Part shown: positions 60,315 to 64,000 of the stretch, in pieces | How positions within the stretch are numbered: the first letter of the stretch is position 1 | How the letters are laid out: every line of letters begins with the position of its first letter | Assembly (NCBI RefSeq): GCF_050571805.1 | Contig: NZ_CP192219.1 | Direction: 5' to 3' (one strand) | DNA from: Halodesulfovibrio aestuarii | GTDB lineage: Bacteria > Desulfobacterota > Desulfovibrionia > Desulfovibrionales > Desulfovibrionaceae | Length of the DNA: 64,000 bases | Position numbers and translations under genes: made by a program | Notes under the pieces: generated by a model | The model's database searches: none | The model's input: the letters and a program-made list of their open reading frames with translations, nothing else | What the model was told of the DNA's origin: nothing

Positions 60315-60689
60315 TTACTTCTCAGCGATCACTTCAATCTCAAACATAGACCCCATTGGAAGACGGGATACTTCCATCCCACTGCGTGCAGGGAACGGCT
60401 CATTAAAGAACTCTGTGTATACTTTTGCAAGGTCTGCAAAATACTCTAATTTAGTTGCATAAACAGAAACTTTAACAACTTTATCCAATGAAGTGCCTGC
60501 GGCCTCCAGAACATGTTTAACATTAGTAAGCGCCTGACGCGCCTGAGCTTCTGCACCTTCAGCCAATTGGCCTGTTGCAGGATCAATTGCAAGCTGTCCT
60601 GCTGTAAAAATAAGACCTGCGGCCTTCACTGCGTGAGAGTACGGACCAGCCGCTGCAGGTGCTTTTTCACTCATAATTACGGTTGCCAT
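60315..60689 (-). CDS. ridA: RidA family enamine/imine deaminase
   Basis: Hydrolyses reactive 2-aminoacrylate and other imines from PLP enzymes. I choose the ATG at 60689 (MATVIMSEKAPAAAGPYSHA) with GGAG nine bases upstream, giving 124 aa. A 16-residue hydrophobic extension is not supported. Motifs GPYSHAV, GQLAIDP and PFPARSGMEVSRLPMGS with the conserved Arg. It is an isolated gene between tRNA clusters. Confidence 0.93.
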   Translation of the reverse strand: MATVIMSEKAPAAAGPYSHAVKAAGLIFTAGQLAIDPATGQLAEGAEAQARQALTNVKHVLEAAGTSLDKVVKVSVYATKLEYFADLAKVYTEFFNEPFPARSGMEVSRLPMGSMFEIEVIAEK

Positions 60690-60961
60690 TGTGTCTTTCT
60701 CCAAAAATAAAAATATAATGAAAAATACAACAGACAATTCTTATACGAAACGCGCAAAGTTGTTTTGCCTGACAGTATTCCTATGACAAAGTGTTCAGCA
60801 TTACTCTATTCTATAACATAATATGGAAGAAACATTACTTCAACGGATTTTCCTTGAAAACAACACGTAACCCGCTAGTTATCAGAAGTAGAAACAACAC
60901 AAAGGTTGACCCAACTTGCGATCCGTCTTGTTTTCAGGGATTGTTACAATGAGAAATTGAA
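60690..60961. other. Intergenic region upstream of ridA
   Basis: About 270 AT-rich bases without a supported gene; should hold the ridA promoter. No terminator or repeat of note before the tRNA cluster terminator. Confidence 0.4.
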
Positions 60962-60992
60962 CAAAAAAAAAGGACTGGAAAAAATCCAGTCC
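60962..60992 (-). terminator. Terminator of tRNA cluster 2
   Basis: GGACTGGA and TCCAGTCC (60972-60979, 60985-60992) with an A5 loop (plus strand) and a nine-T run following on the minus strand. Confidence 0.92.
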
Positions 60993-60998
60993 AAAAAA

Positions 60999-61074
60999 TG
61001 GTGGGCGGTACAAGGCTCGAACTTGTGACCCTCGGCTTGTAAGGCCGATGCTCTCCCAACTGAGCTAACCGCCC
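60999..61074 (-). tRNA. tRNA-Val (UAC)
   Basis: Identical to the other Val copies, 76 bases with CCA; last of three tRNAs in this cluster. Confidence 0.96.
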
Positions 61075-61121
61075 GAAATTTTCAGATATAAAGCAAGACT
61101 AAAGTCCGCTTCACAAAAAAG

Positions 61122-61198
<77 letters not shown>

Positions 61199-61212
61199 GC
61201 ATTGGCATTGAA

Positions 61213-61288
61213 TGGTGGGCGGTACAAGGCTCGAACTTGTGACCCTCGGCTTGTAAGGCCGATGCTCTCCCAACTGAGCTAACCGCCC
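61213..61288 (-). tRNA. tRNA-Val (UAC)
   Basis: Identical 76-base copy, first of three in transcription order. Confidence 0.96.
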
Positions 61289-61303
61289 GTTCAACGAGGA
61301 CAC

Positions 61304-61332
61304 TTTTTAGGGAAAACCCGCTCTGGTGTCAA
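61304..61332 (-). promoter_or_regulatory. Promoter of tRNA cluster 2
   Basis: On the minus strand TTGACA, 17-base spacer, TAAAAA, about 15 bases before the first tRNA. Confidence 0.8.
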
Positions 61333-61464
61333 CCAAAAAGCTTCAAAAAAGTTTTTTTCTATCTTCCTATCTTATACAAGCCCCAAAGATGCAGGTCTCC
61401 CTGCAAGTTGATCAGGAGTGTAGCCGAGTTTTAACCAAATCAATTTAACGAGTATCAGTTCCCA

Positions 61465-62094
61465 CTAAAAATCAGGCTCAGAATGAAACTTCATCACTTC
61501 TTTTGTCTTGGGATGGACAAAACGCAAATACGCAGCATGCAATTTCATCTGCCCCGGAAGCGAGCCATTTCCGTACAATCGGTCTCCCACAATAGGAAAG
61601 CCCAACCCATAACGCGCATGCAGCCGTAATTGATGGGTCCTGCCTGTATGCAAAATAAACTCGACTCGTGTATTCGCACCTTCCACACCAAGGTTACGCC
61701 ACTCTGTTAATGCTGGTTTGCCATTTTCTGGATCTATAACACTATACGGTCGGTTATTTAAATCCATCCGTAGAGGCAAAGAGATAGTGCCACCTTCCTC
61801 AATAATTCGCCCTTCTATAAGAGCAATGTACCGTTTACTCACTTCTCTGCTTTGAAATTGTTCGGACAACTCACGCTTTGCACGCTTTGTTAACGCCAGC
61901 ACAAGCAACCCCGAGGTGTCCATATCCAGTCGATGTACAGTAGGAATCTTGGTGCACTCCGGATACCGCTCTCGAATGCGAGTTTCCACGGAGTCTTGAT
62001 TGTCTTCCCCTTTTCCCGGAACAGAAAGTAACCCACTGGGTTTATTCACTACCACAAGCTTAGTGTCTTCGTAGAGAAAGGTAAGGGAAAACAT
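61465..62094 (-). CDS. RluA-family pseudouridine synthase (second copy)
   Basis: Protein of 209 aa with HRLDMDTSG, VVNKPSGLLSVPGKG and TGRTHQLRLH; no S4 domain. It resembles the 219-aa synthase at 54368 closely (both begin with the KPxGLLSVPGKG pattern and end in PDF) and is probably a paralogue. GGAG five bases before the ATG. The substrate, 23S rRNA or tRNA, cannot be told. Confidence 0.92.
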   Translation of the reverse strand: MFSLTFLYEDTKLVVVNKPSGLLSVPGKGEDNQDSVETRIRERYPECTKIPTVHRLDMDTSGLLVLALTKRAKRELSEQFQSREVSKRYIALIEGRIIEEGGTISLPLRMDLNNRPYSVIDPENGKPALTEWRNLGVEGANTRVEFILHTGRTHQLRLHARYGLGFPIVGDRLYGNGSLPGQMKLHAAYLRFVHPKTKEVMKFHSEPDF

Positions 62095-62181
62095 AAGTGC
62101 TCCAAAAATAACTTTATAAACGCTTCTGCTGCGAAGAAAAGCAAACAGGTACGCAGGGTATACGTATTGCGTAGTGAATTT

Positions 62182-63060
62182 TTACAACTCGAACGGTGTC
62201 AGACTCTCAAAACCGTTCTCGGTGACTACGAGAGTCTGCTCAAACTGGGCAGAAAGGGAACCATCTCTTGTAACGGCAGTCCAGCCATCATCAAGCAAAC
62301 GGACGTCCTTTTTGCCGAGGTTAACCATCGGCTCAATAGTAAAAGTCATACCCGGCACAAGAGGGACGTTGCCCCATCGAGAGCGAAAATGAGGAATTTC
62401 AGGAGATTCGTGAAAGTCTAACCCAACACCGTGCCCCATGTACTCACGGACAACAGAGCAATTCTGTCCTTCGGCATAGGTCTGAATAGCACCAGATATG
62501 TCATTGACAATTTTGCCAGGCTTGACCTGTTCGAGTCCGAGACGCAGACACTCACGAGCCACGTCAACGACTTTGCGAGCATCCGCAGATGGCGTCCCAA
62601 CAAAGAATGTCTGGTTGCAATCAGCATAATAGCCGTTAAGGATTGAGGTGATATCTACGTTGACGATATCGCCATCCTTAAGGACATCATTTCCAGGGAT
62701 TCCGTGGCAGATAACTTCGTTTGGCGAGACACAAACACTTTTTGGGAACCCATGATAGTTCAACGGGGCAGGGCGTGCGCCATTCTTAATAGTAAATTCA
62801 TGCACCGCCCTGTTAATATCTTCAGTCTGTACACCGGGACGAATCAGATCCCTGACGACCTCGAAAGTTTGCATAACCAGCTTGCCGCAACGACGGATAC
62901 CTTCAACCTGTTCCGGCGTCTTGAGCCGGACCTTGTAGCGATTAAGCATGGTTTCAGGCAAAGTCAGACTCTCTGCTTTTTCTGTACCCATGCAGCATTT
63001 CTTATATTTTTTTCCACTGCCACACGGGCAGGAGTCGTTACGTCCTATTTTAGTATTCAT
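62182..63060 (-). CDS. map: Type I methionine aminopeptidase with SEC-C domain
   Basis: Removes initiator methionine. The ATG at 63060 has CAGGAGA upstream and gives 292 aa. Residues 8-24 are a SEC-C zinc motif (DSCPCGSGKKYKKCC), followed by the catalytic pita-bread domain. Metal ligands are in NVDITSILNGYYADCNQTF, YMGHGVGLDFHE, TIEPMV and QFEQTLVV. The longer frame to 63138 begins without a site and is not supported. Confidence 0.95.
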   Translation of the reverse strand: MNTKIGRNDSCPCGSGKKYKKCCMGTEKAESLTLPETMLNRYKVRLKTPEQVEGIRRCGKLVMQTFEVVRDLIRPGVQTEDINRAVHEFTIKNGARPAPLNYHGFPKSVCVSPNEVICHGIPGNDVLKDGDIVNVDITSILNGYYADCNQTFFVGTPSADARKVVDVARECLRLGLEQVKPGKIVNDISGAIQTYAEGQNCSVVREYMGHGVGLDFHESPEIPHFRSRWGNVPLVPGMTFTIEPMVNLGKKDVRLLDDGWTAVTRDGSLSAQFEQTLVVTENGFESLTPFEL

Positions 63061-63322
63061 CAGTGGTCTCCTGAAGATTTTGTGACAAATTGTACCTGAG
63101 AAATGATGGTTACAAAAAAAGCGACAATTGAAAAGCACTGGCAGAAATTAAGGAAACAGGCTCAAGATGCACACAACACATTGAAAGCTATGTAGTGGCA
63201 GGTGATAAACCATTAAGAATGGTACAACGCCCGAAGAAGTGAGCAATGCAGGGAGCGGCTAAACAGGACGGCAAGTCAAACGGCTCATGCCGGATTAATC
63301 AATAACAATAACGAACGACAAA
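63061..63322. other. Intergenic region between map and tRNA cluster 3
   Basis: About 260 bases; must hold the map promoter on the minus strand. No gene or strong repeat is evident. Confidence 0.4.
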
Positions 63323-63352
63323 AAAAGGGTTACACATTTGTGTAACCCTTTT
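63323..63352 (-). terminator. Terminator of tRNA cluster 3
   Basis: GGGTTACACA and TGTGTAACCC (63327-63336, 63339-63348) with A/T extensions; seven T follow on the minus strand. Confidence 0.92.
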
Positions 63353-63360
63353 GACTCCAA

Positions 63361-63437
<77 letters not shown>

Positions 63438-63444
63438 GCATAAA

Positions 63445-63520
63445 TGGTGGGCGGTACAAGGCTCGAACTTGTGACCCTCGGCTTGTAAGGCCGATGCTCT
63501 CCCAACTGAGCTAACCGCCC
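63445..63520 (-). tRNA. tRNA-Val (UAC)
   Basis: Identical 76-base copy; first of the pair in transcription order. Confidence 0.96.
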
Positions 63521-63535
63521 ATATTCAGAAAACAC

Positions 63536-63564
63536 TTACTAGTGAATCCGGCTCAACGAGTCAA
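63536..63564 (-). promoter_or_regulatory. Promoter of tRNA cluster 3
   Basis: On the minus strand TTGACT, 17-base spacer, TAGTAA, about 15 bases before tRNA-Val. Confidence 0.7.
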
Positions 63565-63910
63565 CTTTTTTCAATACAATTGTATTTGCTAAAAGCTGTT
63601 CCCCTCAAGCGAAAGAGCTTTTACGTAATTTCAAAATTGCCTGCAAGTCTTTTTTTCATTTTCTCCTTTCTTTATGCATCACTCCCCAGAATCCCTGCGA
63701 ATTCTCTAGCTTTACGCCAAATCTAACGGTTCTTCATTGTACGTTCACGCAACAGCACAAATCTAGTCCTGTTTAATTTTTTTTACCTACAGAAAGCCCC
63801 GCAACTTCAGGCTTAAGGCATTAGAGACCTATTATAATTACTTAATATAATGAGAAAAAACTTGTGCACACTTCTTCTTTTACGCTACAACAGCTTCAGA
63901 CCTGTGTTGG
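63565..63910. other. AT-rich intergenic region
   Basis: About 345 bases, T-rich, with no supported gene. It lies between the divergent tRNA cluster and the gene cut by the window edge. Confidence 0.45.
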
Positions 63911-63951
63911 GATTATTGACCACAATCTCAAAAGATTATTGACCACAATCT
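63911..63951 (+). repeat. 18-bp tandem direct repeat
   Basis: GATTATTGACCACAATCT occurs at 63911-63928 and again at 63934-63951, 23 bases apart start to start (about two helical turns). Each copy contains TTGACC. Its place 35 bases before the next start suggests operator or promoter function. Confidence 0.7.
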
Positions 63952-63985
63952 TTTAGCAGTCTTAAAGAAAGAAGGATTTTTACAC

Positions 63986-64000
63986 ATGAAACGCATTATT
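63986..64000 (+). CDS. Start of a gene truncated by the window edge
   Basis: ATG with AAGGA about 11 bases upstream, encoding MKRII before the window ends. Nothing can be said about function. Confidence 0.5.

Overview
The window looks like a chromosomal segment of a sulfate-reducing bacterium of the Desulfovibrionales. The strongest evidence is a complete hmc operon (hmcABCDEF followed by rrf1 and rrf2) at 244-7324, encoding the high-molecular-weight cytochrome transmembrane electron-transfer complex. A NifX/MinD-type iron-sulfur cluster resembling the orange-protein (ORP) locus of Desulfovibrio supports this. Moderate GC content with AT-rich intergenic DNA suggests a marine lineage such as Halodesulfovibrio; that placement is inference. 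I see no phage, transposase, integron or CRISPR array.

Layout. 1-7324: hmc operon. 7587-18207: translation and RNA-metabolism superoperon (rimP, nusA, ylxR-like, infB, DUF503, nrnA-like, truB, rpsO, pnp) with a structured leader before rimP and another before pnp. 18398-22437: accessory stretch with a 76-aa protein, three tandem paralogous lipoproteins and two helical proteins of unknown role. 23172-26737: malic enzyme, leucyl aminopeptidase, VOC protein. 26778-32308: polyamine cluster (speA, carboxynorspermidine dehydrogenase, nspC, speB). 32373-33122: metallophosphoesterase. 33226-37999 (minus): leuA-leuC-leuD-leuB preceded by a leader peptide rich in Leu CTA codons. 38159-40388 (minus): pssA, psd, HAD phosphatase. 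40513-42066: DUF523/DUF1722 protein and HU. 42352-47538: divergent Pat-like acetyltransferase and acetyl-CoA synthetase. 48509-51980 (minus): HDOD protein and sigma54 regulator. 52180-55864: NDH-2, two small proteins, and a pseudouridine synthase whose two domains are separate adjacent genes. 56313-59461 (minus): DUF134 regulator, NifX-like, two MinD/ferredoxin ATPases, NifX-like. 59864-63564 (minus): three clusters of identical tRNA-Val(UAC) and tRNA-Asp(GUC) genes interleaved with ridA, a second RluA-type synthase and map. The last 100 bases carry an 18-bp tandem direct repeat just before a gene cut by the window edge.

How the genes work together. Hmc and NDH-2 serve respiratory electron flow. 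SpeA and SpeB make putrescine, and the carboxynorspermidine pair extends it without S-adenosylmethionine decarboxylase. The leu genes form a complete 2-isopropylmalate to 2-oxoisocaproate route, probably under leader-peptide control. PssA and Psd make phosphatidylethanolamine. The Pat-like protein probably controls its divergent neighbour Acs by lysine acetylation.

Most distinctive observations: the leu leader peptide, the in-frame split pseudouridine synthase, the three-lipoprotein array, the Rrf1 receiver lacking its acceptor Asp, the 14-motif HmcA, several intergenic regions folding like small RNAs, and the repeated Val/Asp tRNA clusters. All function calls rest on reading motifs and gene order; no database search was run.
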